A DNA stretch of 64,000 nucleotides. It comes from Linepithema humile (lineage: Eukaryota > Arthropoda > Insecta > Hymenoptera > Formicidae). This document shows, piece by piece, positions 1-12,260 of the stretch; position 1 is the first letter of the stretch; every line of letters begins with the position of its first letter. Under the pieces are notes generated by a model. The model ran no database searches. It was given only the letters and a program-made list of their open reading frames with translations, and was not told the DNA's origin. Location of the stretch: assembly GCF_040581485.1 (NCBI RefSeq), contig NC_090128.1, positions 9,672,001 through 9,736,000 on the forward strand. The letters run 5' to 3'. The translations under genes were made by a program, and so were the position numbers.

Positions 1-1030
1 ATCATCTCGTTTTGTTGAAAGATAAAAATAAAAATTAACGCATCTAATTTAATTTCATGTAAGTAATTTTAAGAGCAGTCGGTTGTTTTCGGTCGGTTCA
101 CTCGCGCATTACTTACCCAGAATGAAATTAAATCACAAGATACGAAGCGCCCGAGAAAAAAAAAAAACTGTAACTTTCGCATATAATAAGGAATTTTGTT
201 ATGAGGCCAGTTCATTCTCTCACGTTTTGTGGGTTGGGCTACATTCAGCGCCTCGTGTATAATTTTAATTTCTTCCCGAGAGTCATTTTCAGCTCATTCT
301 CATTGGTCAGGATTCTCGTTAGTTTTCTATTCAGAAAAATATTTCACTCTTTAGTCTTAAAATGTTGCTAAAATATTTTTAGGCGAAAATAGAATTTGCT
401 AACGAAAAGTACGAGCGCTAAAGTAGGCGCAGCTACTTTTAGAGTAACAATCTTTTAATTATTGCATAAAAATGAGAGCGTTTTCGGTCGGAGCGCGGCG
501 CGAACACTCGCGGGACAAGCGGACAATCGGTGAGGTGCGGGAATAATGAGATACAACATGCGTGTACAACGACCCAGTAACCGAGCGGCCGCGCTACCGC
601 GCTGGGAGAAACTCGTCGAAACGAGATCTCCTGTGTTTCAATTGTAAGGATCTCCGGGACCAGTTTCAGAGCGAGCGCCGCACGCGTTTTTCTCGATCTC
701 GATATATCCGGGAAAGCATTCCGCTTCGCGATAGAGCGGGCTGCTACGCGGCGCGGCATCCATCGATTCAGCCATAAAATCGTTTTCCTTCCGAGCGCGC
801 GCGCACGCTGACACTCTCATCGCGGCGTGTATTATAAATGCGATAGGAACATCGTTTTTCGGGATCCGCCCGCGTCGCCTTTGACACAGCCGAAGAGTAT
901 CAAACGAAGGGATAAAAAGAGCGGCCGTTTGACGGCTAACAGCAGAGGCAGCATTTTCCACTGCCAACCGAAAATGAGTTAATCACGTTGAAGCAATCTA
1001 ATTAAATAAGTAATTCATTTTTCTCATCGC

Positions 1031-1050
1031 AAAAAAAAAAAAAAAAAAAA
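1031..1050. repeat. Poly-A tract
   Basis: Uninterrupted run of 20 A. No upstream retrotransposon-like ORF or target-site duplication was recognised, so it may be a plain homopolymer rather than a retroelement tail. Confidence 0.9.
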
Positions 1051-1702
1051 CAGATATCGGAAAAAGTGTTTTACGGCTATGATGTTGCGTAATAATTATT
1101 CGGAGACACAGATGTAGAGAGACATCGGTTTTTTGTTGGCGACGCAATGCAACATCGGCGTCGGAAAATTATCGATAATCGAATGAAAAGTATCGGGTGG
1201 TCTAAGCTCAGTATACGTGTGTGATATACCGTCCGGTACGAGAGCCGTAATCTCTAGCGTTTCAATAAATCTTATTCTTCCTATGAAATACGATAATAAT
1301 AATTTATAACATAAACTATAAGCTTACCGCGCTGAACCGCGTCGTTACGTTCTTTTCCTCCCTCCGCTTTTTGCCTTCAATCTACGCTCTCTCCTTCTCG
1401 CTCCCCGCTTTTATCTCTCTGCCTCTTTCTCGCACTATACTTACCGGCTGCTCTAACTAACTACCTACGCGCTTATGCCGCCCCCTTCGCCCCGCTGCCC
1501 AACCGCGTCCCTCTTTTCCGCGCGCTCCCCCGCCTCGCCGCACCTCTCCCTCGAGATCGCGCGCGTATACACGAGAGTGTACGTCTTTAAATAAACTTTT
1601 ATTTATACGACCAGTCGGCGAGATGAATTTGCGCGATTCCTATCGTACACGGCCGGATATGCACGATGGATTCGAGTCGCTTTTGCTCCTACCAAATGGA
1701 TT

Positions 1703-1716
1703 CCCCCCCCCCCCCC
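1703..1716. repeat. Poly-C tract
   Basis: A run of 14 C followed by CT-rich sequence. Read as poly-G on the minus strand. Its length is likely variable or error-prone in an assembly. Confidence 0.85.
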
Positions 1717-3821
1717 ATTCTTTCTCTCTCTTTACCACCCCCGCTTCTGAAGTCATTGACCGTCGATCAGTGTTTTAGACGACGCCGTTTGTCGCCCCGA
1801 ACTCAAGACAAATGCGTTATTAGCGAAGCGTGACGTGCGGGTAATCACGATAATCTGCGTTGTTTTATTATTTTCCGATGATAATTTTAATTGCAAGAGA
1901 TTGGATATTCAAAGATTGTCCTCAATTAGCCGTAAAGCTCGCATCCTCGTATCGCAGAGCGTTCCAATGAATGCCTGCGGTGTGACATTTATTGTGGTCC
2001 AACTATGATTTATGTATAACCATTCTTATATGCCACGAATACTTGAAGCCGGCGAAGTAAGTCACGTAGCAACTTGCTCTGTTATGCATTTAGTATTACT
2101 TTTTGTTGAAAAATAATAAGTAGCGAGTAATAAAAGTTACTTGGCTGAATCTTTGACTATATTTAAGAAAATTGCTGCTCGACCGCTAAAGTAACTTGAT
2201 GTAAAATTGAGATATCATTATCACGTCATAAAACGTAGGCAACACACTTCTCAGATAATTGACTCGTCTTCCTTTATATTTCATATAAAGTCAAATTATT
2301 ATCTCTTAATCCCTTTTATTGAAAGGGACAAGCAGGTGAATTGCCAATCCGCCGCCTTCACGGAAAGTCAGACCTTTCCATTACTCCCGCTGTCCGCCCG
2401 GGAGGCAAGGCAAGTAACTTGGCACTTAACTTGCCGTCCCGCTGACATCGTGTAAATCCGCCCGTGCGATCTTGCTCGGCCGGTCGAGACAGCGCGACGC
2501 ACGGCGTGAATTTTCGGGGCGATTCTCGACGACAGCGTCCGACCGCGCGTATTAAGTTATACGCCCGGCGTGTCGATTGATAATACGACTCGACGCGAGC
2601 GTACACTTGCGACGGCTGGCTTGCAAGTTAGAGTCGGTCGCTGTGCCGAGACGCGACTACACTTCGGACAGTGCACATAATTCCAGATACACACACATAA
2701 AATATAGATATATACAATATACGGTTGTTCGTGCGTACAAGTGTGGGCAGGCACACACGCACACGTGTGCTCGGTGTATACGTGCAAACACAAGCGGCTA
2801 TAAATTTCAATAAAACCTTCGCTGTGTGTAGAGACGCTGTGTGGCAAGCTAAAGGAAGGGGCGGGGGGCCCGAAGGGCGAGGGGGGGACAGCGCGGGAGG
2901 GAGAGAGCGCGTTCGACACGACTCATATACGTTCATTACGAATGCATACGAGCACGTTAGATTGTACGTTAGTGCCTTGTAATAAAATATTGTAATGGTG
3001 GCCTACTTCTGCGCGCCACGCCGCGCTCGTAGTCGCCGTATAATATCTCCCGCGGCATTCTTACCGCGCGGCGGCGTTATTTATTCTGCGCCGCGCACAA
3101 TGGCGGCGGCCTCCGGCCCCATCTACGGGGTGTGCCGTTGGACGGTGCAATCGGTCCGCCACCGGGCTACCGGGTGCCCGGTTTCGTCGACGTTCCCTTC
3201 CCTTCGTCGTACCGAAATAAACGGATTGATGGGGGGAAAATAAGAAATGTATCCGCGTGAAATTGAATCAAGTTATCAGCGAAGGAATGAGAGAAGTGGC
3301 TTTATTTCAACTCCTTGGCTCCTCTCTTCCCAAACTCGATTAGAGATGAAGACATTTTTGAAGAGTGACCATAATTAAAAACACTCCATCGCTTCTTTTT
3401 ATACGTGGAAATGAAATCAGCGAGGAAAGAAATTTGGAGGGAGATGAGGTTGTGTTTGAAAAATTCACTCCGGTAGCTTCTTCTGTCGCGATAAGTTTTT
3501 TCGCGAATTTCTTTTCATAGACATCTCATACAGAGGAGACACTGGCTCTATGCGGCAGTTCCGTTCGGATTTCTATACGGACGCGAACGGCCGGAAAGGT
3601 TCGTCATACAACAATGCCGGTCCGCAATTACGTGTACACGGCCCGAGGTTGATTAATAGCTCATTATTGATACGTCTTGTCTTGTCGCTGGCGCTCAAAG
3701 GCGGCCGCGATACCGCAAGCGCGACGGAATGCAATAAACGCACGACCGCGTATTTAACGTAACCGCCAAACGTTGCGCCGCGCTTCTTTTTTTTCCCCCC
3801 GGCGCCTCTGCCGCGTGAGGA

Positions 3822-3824
<3 letters not shown>

Positions 3825-3870
<46 letters not shown>
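3825..3870. repeat. (GA)n microsatellite
   Basis: About 23 GA dinucleotides, with one GAAA interruption near the 3' end. In Drosophila, GAGAG runs are bound by GAGA factor (Trl), but whether this copy is bound cannot be read from sequence. Confidence 0.95.
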
Positions 3871-3872
<2 letters not shown>

Positions 3873-5051
3873 CGTCCCGTAAAAATTACATCGATAACGC
3901 CGCGTTAGTATGTTAACTGGCGTGTCTCGGAACCGGTTTCGCCCAACGCAACGCGATTGATTGAAGCGTTGAGAACGATATAGATCTAAGCCGCGCTTAT
4001 AACAATATTGAGTTGATACAATGGTTCTGCTGTATACACCGGAGCGAGGTTTCTAGCTACCAACCGCTGCGAGAATAGTATACCCAATACACGGTATTGC
4101 TACGTGACGCAAGCTATTTACTTCCATAACAGAATTCATCAAATTCCCGGCTTTAATCATCTCTCCGACGTTTTTACCTTCTCATTACGCTTAGTTCCGC
4201 TCTATATTTACATCTGCCCTTTTCGCAATGCGTGCCGTAGTGTAGACAGAGAACGAAAATTTAGTTAATTATTGTTAACAATAACCGACATTGGCTAAAT
4301 CGGTCTTTAACGTAATGAATTACATATTAATGTATCGCATTAATGTAACAAGCGTCAGAAACATGACGTTGTACCGATGTTCATATTACATGTGCGTTTG
4401 TAGACTCGTATCGTGCGTGCCGAGTAAAATTTATGACGATCTGACCTACAAAAGCGGATGAGGCTTAAAGGGATCCAGATTTTCGAGACGATAAGCGTAT
4501 GGCGAATAAATAAGAATCCCGCGACGTTTTCGGCCGACGCGTTCTTCCGCGAGGATTAATTCGCGCAATGTGCGAAATATGCTTCCCCGCTTTCTCCTCT
4601 CAGCTGCGACTGCTGCGAGCACGGGTGGCCACGTGTTTCGGCATCTGGAGTCGCATACAGGGTGTCTTGTAAATTCCCACGATAAGCGCCGGGATTGATA
4701 AAAATAACGGACTCTCGCTCTTTCATCCATGATGAATTTCTTCGTCAATAAAACACGTCTCTTTATTGCCTTCAACTTTCATAGCGCGTGGATCGTAAAG
4801 CTACATTGCATGCGATACATCTGTCAACGTTTGTTCGTTTGCCACAAATTTTCCACTATCGATCTTTCCGTTCTCCGTCTACGTCTTTCCGTCTCTCTTT
4901 CTCTCTCTGTCTGCTGTTCCATCGTCTCTCCTTCTTCCGTTCTGTAATCGAGAACGATCGATCGATGAGGTTTCTCGTTGTTTCTCGCCACGTACGAGCG
5001 AGCATATGTTTACGCCGTGACGGTGCGTCGCAGTGTCGATCGGATTCTTTA

Positions 5052-5362
5052 CAGGGTGTCCGAAACCTGTCGGATGCCCTGCCAGTCGCGCATATTTTAC
5101 GTCACGCCGAGAAAAATAGCTATTACATTTATCACGATTTTTATGAATGACCATTTATAGTAATTTTACGGATTTTGATTAATTAAGTGTCAGAGTGAAA
5201 AGTTCAAGTCTAATCTTGAGTAACTTTTATTCCATGCCAAAAGATCAAATCTTCTCAAAAATATTGAAGATCGAAGATATTGTTCCGAAAATCGTCTCTC
5301 ATTGCGCGAGAGAAAAAAATTCTCTAAATCAAAGGCACATCCGCCAAGTCTGGAACACTCTG
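5052..5362. mobile_element. Tc1/mariner-type MITE, about 311 bp
   Basis: The left end begins CAGGGTGTCCGAAAC. The reverse complement of the right end begins CAGAGTGTTCCAGAC. The two ends align over about 25 bases with several mismatches and a small indel, and both include CGGATG. TA lies immediately outside each end (5050-5051 and 5363-5364), matching the TA target duplication of the Tc1/mariner superfamily. The interior is AT-rich with no transposase ORF, so this is a non-autonomous miniature element. The divergence between its ends suggests an old copy. The superfamily call rests only on TA and terminal structure. Confidence 0.7.
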
Positions 5363-5458
5363 TATGTAAATGTTTCTCTCTCGCTTCTACGGCGGGACGA
5401 GTAGGTTTTCCATATGCGGCGCAATGCGGCGGATATTTTATTTGTATATCATTACACA

Positions 5459-5625
5459 CATCGACCCCCGTCGTCCCTTTCTTCCCACCGTCCCCTCTCG
5501 TTCCTCCTCGTCTCCCTCGACTCGGTCCTTCTTCCCTTTCCTCGCCTCTCGTTTTCTCTCCGCTTCTCGTTCTCTTGTTCTCCTCCCCCCCTGCCTTTCC
5601 TCCCTGCTGCCCGTCGCGTATATGT
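5459..5625. repeat. Polypyrimidine-rich tract
   Basis: About 165 bases that are overwhelmingly C and T on the plus strand (CCTC, TTCC, TCTC words) with few purines. Such tracts can adopt triplex (H-DNA) structure. The overlapping ORFs in several frames come from this composition and have no recognised domain. Confidence 0.75.
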
Positions 5626-8600
5626 ATTTATTTTATTTTATTATTAAACAAACCTCTTCCTGTCATCCTCGCGCCACATGCGTCTTTACACGTATATACG
5701 GGATCCACGTCAAACACAGTCTCCACTTGACGCGAGGATCGGCTTACGCGACCGTTCCAGACACGAAAAACATTTTTTCTCTACTCTCCCCTTGTTCCGA
5801 GTATCATTCCCCCTTCACGTGTTCCGAACGTTATCTGAGAGCGTTGGGCGCGCTTATCGCGGCTCTTAAAGGGATTCCATCTTAAAGGGATCCTGCGTGC
5901 GTCTAAGGCACGATTGAAAACTCGAGAACAAAATATAATGAATCTTAAAATTCATGGTGCAACGTTGCGTAAAACTTTAATTAGACTTTGGAATATAATG
6001 AATTGTTATTTTATTTTATTATTCAAATTTATTTGATTTCACAGAGTGATGAAGCGCGCGCGTGATACCCGATGAAACCTCAAATTGGACAGCTTTTGAT
6101 TTTTCTTGTAAACTCGACAGAGTGCACTCGTGTAGTTCTCGCTGCGGCGTCTGCAATTGCAATTCCGTCAGCGCCGGGCACATTAAACAGCGTGTAACGG
6201 CCGCGCGATGACGAATGTCAAGTTATATTTAACGGTAACGGGAGTTGTATTTTCGCCGCGCTTCTGCCGGGCTCGAATCGGAAGCAGCGCGAATTGTGAG
6301 CGATTGAGGCGACTTAACCGCGAAGCGTCGCGACGCGCATCGCAGATGCCCACCTGCTGCTTCTCCGACGATTCGATATTTTTCGGAAAGCGTTCCGAAA
6401 TAAAATAACAGAAGCGCCACTTGATAAATTTCTCGACGTGTATTAATTAAAAAAGTATTGTGAATATAAATAAGGGAAGTTAATATCATAAGTGAATTTT
6501 AGGAATGCGCGAAGAAACAAACATATCAAAAATGAGACATTTGGTGCTTAATTACATAGAGCTTTAAAATATTAAGACATACATCATTTGAATAGTATTT
6601 TATTCACGTTAGCAATGAACGGTGAAAGTAATTGGATCTGTTTAATTTAGGTGTCCAATAACTCTCGCGTTCTTTCACATATGTTCTATTTTAATACAAA
6701 GCGACTCGTCGGATGCGCGGACGAAGACCCAATTAATTTTGAATGAAGGAATAGGTAAATTCGAGCGCGCTATACGCGAGGAGTTAATTCCGTTCTGAAG
6801 GCATCTTGATTCTTTGTTCCGTCCGGTTTTATACGCCGGTTGAATAATTTTTCTCTCCGCGCTGTCTTGCGGGTTTACCAGCGGGGCATTTTGTTAAAGG
6901 TTAATTAAATCCAACGACAAAAGGCCGAGCGTTTCGTTCTTTTAACGCGAGATTAACGGCGGAAACGCGGCGGATTTTCTATTTTCGTGCGTTGACAGAA
7001 GGCAAGCTCGCGCGCAGCACGAAGATTAAACGTTCTTCTTCGAGCGCAAACATGCACGTTGCTCACGATAGGCGGACGGGGGTCCAGCAATTGTGTGCAG
7101 GATTTCCCAATCCTATTATCAGCTTGCAATCACATTCTTCGGCAAACTTAAAGTTAACTTTTTCCCATCGACAATATAATCACAGACCATTTCTTGTCGC
7201 AACTTTATTTCTTATATTGGATTACTTCGCTAATTAAAATTTTCTTAAAATAAATTTATATGCTTATACACCTTGGGCTAACTTAGAGGCTAAGTTTTAT
7301 TATCGATTTCTTAAACAATCTTACATTAAATCATTTATAACTTAGACTAATTATCGAGCTAATTTTCGGTGCGGTAATTATAACTTCTATTTTAATAACG
7401 AGGAAAAATCAGTCCCAAATATGTAATTGGCACACACGTCTGGCACACTCGATCGAAATGGTATTATTTTCTACGACAACGACGACGACTCTAGCGCGGC
7501 CCCCACTGACGCTGCACTTTCGATACGCGTTTATTTTCCTCATTCGCACTGAATCGCAGTGAATGCAGTCACGCACGTAAGCTGCGTTCGCGGCTGCGGA
7601 TGGCGGGGGCGGCGGACAGGGAGGGGGGGGGGCCGAGTTATTATAACTTCATTATCATTACGACGTTTATAGCTTATTCATTATTGATGGCATTTTACAA
7701 GGTTATTTCGTCGCTCCGACCGCTGCGCAATAAATTCTTATTAAAACGCGCATTACTTATTTAAACTATATTAATTTCGTCATCGGCCCGATTCTCGCAT
7801 TTAACCGCCCGGTATCTTTTAAAAAAAACATATCGTTCTCCATTAATAATCACGAATTATTTACTGCGCGAAAGTGTATAACATTGCGCATAAATTTTTA
7901 TTTACGGGAAAAATACAAATGGCTGGGCCGAAAATCGAAAAGAGGATCGCTGATTTCTCGCCGGCTTTTCTATTGTGCCTGTGTACAATCGTGCAGATTT
8001 ATTTGCGAATTGCGACGATTGCAGCAACGTTTCATTCGACATCGCGTGTTTCTTCATCGGCTTTTATATTTCCTTTTCACCTTTACTGTATAAATATATA
8101 TACATGAACGTATGTATACATGTATATGAACGCATTGAGCTCGCGTATTTACATATGTTAGATGATTTGCGAATACGAAGCAGTTAGGAATTATAAAAGT
8201 ATGCATAAATGCACGGATATTATGCATATAATTTCAAGAATAATATATACAAGGTGTTTCGTTATTACCGAACAGATCTCGAATATTAGATTTTCGAACT
8301 TTTTGCCACTCGTTTTTCTTACACAAAAAATATTTATAACGCGCGAAATTATCTTCGTAACGGCAATTTTTTCTCGAACATAAAATATTAATATTAATGT
8401 GAAGTTATTTATATGAAATTATGATATCTTAAGATCTAAAGTATTTTATGCATACCCCAAGGGGCTAATTAAATTTTACGATTTAACGAAGAAGAAGAAG
8501 AGTAAAATCAAAATGATGGGACGCCGGCGAGAAAAAGTTGGCGTGAGAAGTGTACGCGCGCTTTACGAATAATTCTGCATTAAGGCCGCGTTGTCCGCCT

Positions 8601-9429
8601 CTCGTCGGAAAGACTGCCGGAGCATTCGCGGGGGCAATGCACTCCGGAATGCACCGCGTGGCCGGCCAGCTATGCAATTTATAATAAGTGTTTTATAACA
8701 ATAAAAGAAGAAGAGCGATTTTTGGCAATCACGCACGTCAGGAAGAAAGAGAGTGAATGTGCTTGCCAAGTAAATAAATTAATTTTGAAATTGTCTCGAT
8801 TCAACCATCATAATTTAGCGCCTATTGTACTGTAAATTGAAATTATACCATAATGCGAAAGAACGAGTTAAGTTGAGTGAGGCGACATTAAAATCGATCG
8901 TAATGTCGATCTTGATTATGAAAGAAGGCCGATAATTTCTCCCAGGGCAATTTCCTGCAATATCTTGTCTCGTCTTCGTAACTATGCGCGAGGGATATAC
9001 TATTTACTCTGTTTGTTCGACGTTTGATAAAATGCCACCCGGCTCGAAGTAAAGCGGAAATATTCGAGTGCTCTAGAAAGTGCAACTCTCCATAACTCGG
9101 AGAGAGCTTTTTATACTCGGGGGGGGTCTCTTTTTAACTCGAGTAACTTGTCCATAATAAACTATCTGTATCGGCAAAAGAATGCGTGACTCACACAGGT
9201 GACTGCCGTCACACGAAACCTATTATACAAGCGGATTATAAGCGTCTAGAAGAGAACCAAGGCCTGCTTCTCGCTGAGAACCCACCTTTGAGTGTAGTGA
9301 ATGCGTGATTTGATGAATCCTCCACTAATCATTCTTCAGCGTGTATTCATTTGATATTCTAATTCAGTTTTTTCTCTATTCAAGTATAATTTTATTTCTC
9401 TTTATGTAATTTGTCTTCTCGTGAAAAGC

Positions 9430-9551
9430 GACACATTGATCTTCGTCATAAATTTCTTAATATTTGGTATAATTTCTTTTTTTTTTTCATGTGTTATCTC
9501 TTAAAATATGACACGCGTCGATTGTTGTCATAAATTTCTTAATATTTGGTA
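9430..9551. repeat. Two-copy tandem duplication, period about 82 bp
   Basis: The 25 bases at 9445-9469 recur exactly at 9527-9551. A GACAC word also recurs upstream of each copy (9430 and 9510), about 80 bases apart. The sequence between has diverged. This fits an old local duplication whose most AT-rich part stayed identical, or one kept by gene conversion. No coding potential. Confidence 0.8.
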
Positions 9552-10145
9552 ATTGTCCGACTTGTAGCAAGTGTTTAAATTTTCTGCTCATCTTTCTAAA
9601 AACGCTTTAACTCGTGTCTTTTTACCGAGGATTAACGAATTAAGTGAATTAATTAGTTCTGACATTTGGAGCCATTAATTGAGCATGCATGCATCTCCGC
9701 GTATATACTTCTAAAAATTGCTCGACTCGTAATAAAAGCCGGTCGCACTCGCAGCGATTTCGACACACGAGCGAAGGTATCGTTGTCGGCTTGTTATTGA
9801 GCGGCCAAGCGCGCGGCACGATAACGCGCGATATTTTTATAGACCCGCGGGGTTACGTACAATAATAAATATTGCGGTGCGATTAAATAATAAATCCCGG
9901 CACGAGATAGCAGCCGGATCGTGCGCCGATCGAGGTGGGTGGCTCAAAGTCCTTTTTTTTTATTTTTATATACGTTCAAGCTTGTACAATATGGAATCCT
10001 GCCTGCCTGCTTGCCCGGGTCGCGAGATTTGCGATCTTCGAACTTCTATTTTTAATACGCTTCTAAATTCTGAATTAGCGTTAAAACAGTTTTTATGAAA
10101 GGCAAGCGTTTAAATTGCCTTTATTAATATTTTAATTCCTGTATA

Positions 10146-10340
10146 CAGGGTGGTCCATTATTGGCGGCGTAATTGGGAAAGTGATAATCTCGTGAAAAAA
10201 TAAATCGAGAGCGATAATCTTATAAAAAAATAAATCGAAAGTATAAAATAAATTTTTCACGTGAGAGTTCGGAGACTTACTTTTCGTGCAAAACTTACTT
10301 GTTTTTCGGTACCGCTAACCACTAATAATGGACTATCTTG
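10146..10340. mobile_element. Tc1/mariner-type MITE, about 195 bp
   Basis: The left end begins CAGGGTGGTCCATTATTGG. The reverse complement of the right end begins CAAGATAGTCCATTATTAG. The first 22 positions match at 17, and all five differences are transitions. TA flanks both ends (10144-10145 and 10341-10342), and TATA is present on each side. The interior has no transposase ORF and carries an internal 30-bp duplication. It is a non-autonomous element. Assignment to Tc1/mariner is inferred from the TA duplication and the CAGGGTG terminus shared with the other elements in this window. Confidence 0.8.
10183..10242. repeat. Internal 30-bp tandem duplication in the MITE
   Basis: The words GATAATCT at 10183 and 10213 begin two copies of a 30-base unit. 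Both copies contain AAAAAATAAATCGA and a few substitutions. It lies within the 195-bp element and probably arose inside an ancestral copy. Confidence 0.8.
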
Positions 10341-10388
10341 TATACGTGAAGTTTCGAAATTGCCGTCACTCTTTTTACATCGCGCGCT

Positions 10389-10442
<54 letters not shown>

Positions 10443-10447
10443 AGAGA
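10389..10447. repeat. (AG)n microsatellite
   Basis: About 27 AG dinucleotides ending in AAAAAGAGAG. It is translated as an Arg/Glu repeat in an overlapping 65-codon ORF, which is therefore an artefact. Confidence 0.95.
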
Positions 10448-11813
10448 TTAAAGATTAAAGCAATTTAATTCCTATATTATATCATCCATTTTTATGTGCA
10501 GTTTCGTGAAAAACAGCTTAAGCATTTAACCATGTTTTACGATCGCTAGCGCTGACAAAAATGACAAACATTTTTGCGTACGCAGCGCAATTATTGCATC
10601 GATAATAATCGATGTCTTCAATTAACGTCACGGAGAGGCGCCGTTCATACATATAGTCGCACGTGTAATCGACTTGCAACACTCGTAGCGTCGTGCAAGG
10701 CAACCGAACCGAAATGATCGGCTTGAGGCGACGTGCGGCCGCCTGTGTCGTGCCATCGTGCGAAAATATTCGCTGAATGCATTCGGAAATACTACACCCG
10801 GGGGTGGTGCATCAGCATAATTAAATATCGTCGACGGTTGACAACGAGACCGCCTAGAATGTCCCGAAATTCCTTCCCATTTATTATTTCTTATCGATTT
10901 TTATCACAATCTCTGTTCATAATATACACCTGTCTAATATTGATCTAACGAAATGTCGTTTTATCGAAGCCAGTCGGTTTACTAAGAATCGGGAAATAAA
11001 AACGAATTCAAAAGCAATGCAAATAAAGTACGTCATGTATAGTAAATTGCGAACGATTATGCAAATCATTAAACATAATAAGTATAAAATTTTTTTTTGC
11101 AAAAGTCATAAATTAAAACATGTAGAATATGATGTATGCGCATAATAATTTCCACATCATTTATAAATGGAAAGAAACTTATTATAAGTACTTATTACAA
11201 GTATGTAGATTTATAGATATCTTGTATAAATATATAGTTTAAATAACAAGGTTTTTTTTCATTATATTTTTTTCTCGAGATCGCGGCATGTCACGGAGCT
11301 CCTTTCCGGGGAATTCTATCATCGATCGGAAAGATCACGATTCGCTTCCACCGCCGTGTTTGCGCGATCGATCGAGCGCTCGACTCTCGCCGCCTGTTAG
11401 CGCCGCTTTTTAATCCCTCCTCCGCGATGGCGGAAGTGACTGGCAATTTTTTTTCGGCGGCTCGGCACCCTCCCTCTCCCCTTCGCAAGCTGGAAAACGA
11501 CGCATCGGGGGAAAATTGGAAACAACGGTTTGGTAAGCCGAAAAATCGCGCCGGGTGGTACGGGCGCGCATGTATGCCCGCGCGCGCTCTCACTCTTTCT
11601 CTCTCGATACACACGCACCCACGCAGCGATACGCACGCACGGAAATCGGGCGCTGGTGTGCGGGCGAATGCTAAAAAGCCGGGCCTGAATAAATAAACAG
11701 TTTTTAATTGCGGCCCGCTGCTGCCGGGTAAAAACAATAATTATTGGCTTGCCGTAGCAACGTGTCCGTGTGTTACGCCCCTGATGCGACAAGCCTCCAC
11801 CTTTCTCTCCTCT

Positions 11814-11821
11814 CCCCCCCC

Positions 11822-11855
<34 letters not shown>

Positions 11856-11875
11856 TCCTCTCTCCCTTTCCACCT
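11814..11875. repeat. Poly-C followed by (CT)n tract
   Basis: A run of 19 C passes directly into about 11 CT dinucleotides and then a looser CT-rich tail. The opposite strand is poly-G/(GA)n. The homopolymer length should be treated as uncertain in any assembly. Confidence 0.9.
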
Positions 11876-12190
11876 CCAAGTGTCCGTCGGCAACGGCGAC
11901 TTCCGGTTTCGGGAGCGCGCTCGAGGAGGGAGGGCCGTCTAAACTTTCGCGGCGAGCTCAGCACAATGAGGAGCGATACTTTGTAAAACGACGCCGTCGT
12001 CATGGCGTCGACGATAGGACGGACGAATGAACGGGCGGATGTGGACTCCGCGGAAAGATTCGCGGACATTGCGCGAGGCGTCACGCGAATAAAAAAATCC
12101 CGCGATGTTGCAGGAGAACTCGCCGTTACAAACGTTACGGCTGCCTGGCCCTTCGTCGTGCGTTACATTTGGTCCTTTTGCCACACGCGT

Positions 12191-12215
12191 TCTCTCTCTC
12201 TCTCTCTCCCCCCCC

Positions 12216-12250
<35 letters not shown>

Positions 12251-12260
12251 ATTTTCTCTC
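12191..12260. repeat. (CT)n microsatellite, interrupted
   Basis: CT dinucleotides with a central C-run (12207-12216) and a CTTT interruption. It lies about 330 bases downstream of a similar C/CT tract. Confidence 0.9.

Larger units (their letters stand above)
1..5049. other. Non-coding spacer with no recognisable gene
   Basis: Mixed AT-rich spacer with scattered CpG-rich patches. A pyrimidine-rich stretch lies at about 1348-1560, and a short AT hairpin (TAAATAAA facing TTTATTTA) at about 1587-1605. A 12-base perfect palindrome with a CACGTG core sits at 2759-2770, and a purine-rich G-tract at about 2853-2900. All ORFs here are under about 120 codons, overlap each other on both strands and show no domain. 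They are best explained as chance frames in CpG-rich DNA where stop codons are rare. I see no tRNA, rRNA or other RNA gene. Confidence 0.7.
5364..10145. other. Non-coding spacer with no recognisable gene
   Basis: It contains a long pyrimidine-rich tract (5459-5625), then AT-rich sequence with CpG patches, a G-rich patch at about 7600-7632, an AT-rich non-repetitive block at 7634-7810, and a two-copy duplication near 9.43-9.55 kb. The nested ORFs at 5302-5885 translate the pyrimidine tract as Ser/Pro/Leu/Phe-rich peptides in three frames, which is an artefact pattern. Nothing else resembling a gene or RNA gene was seen. Confidence 0.7.

Noticed and set aside
5302..5885. Nested ORFs of 77-171 codons in several frames
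   Set aside because: They translate the polypyrimidine tract and the right end of the 5.05 kb MITE. Being open in three frames is a low-complexity signature.
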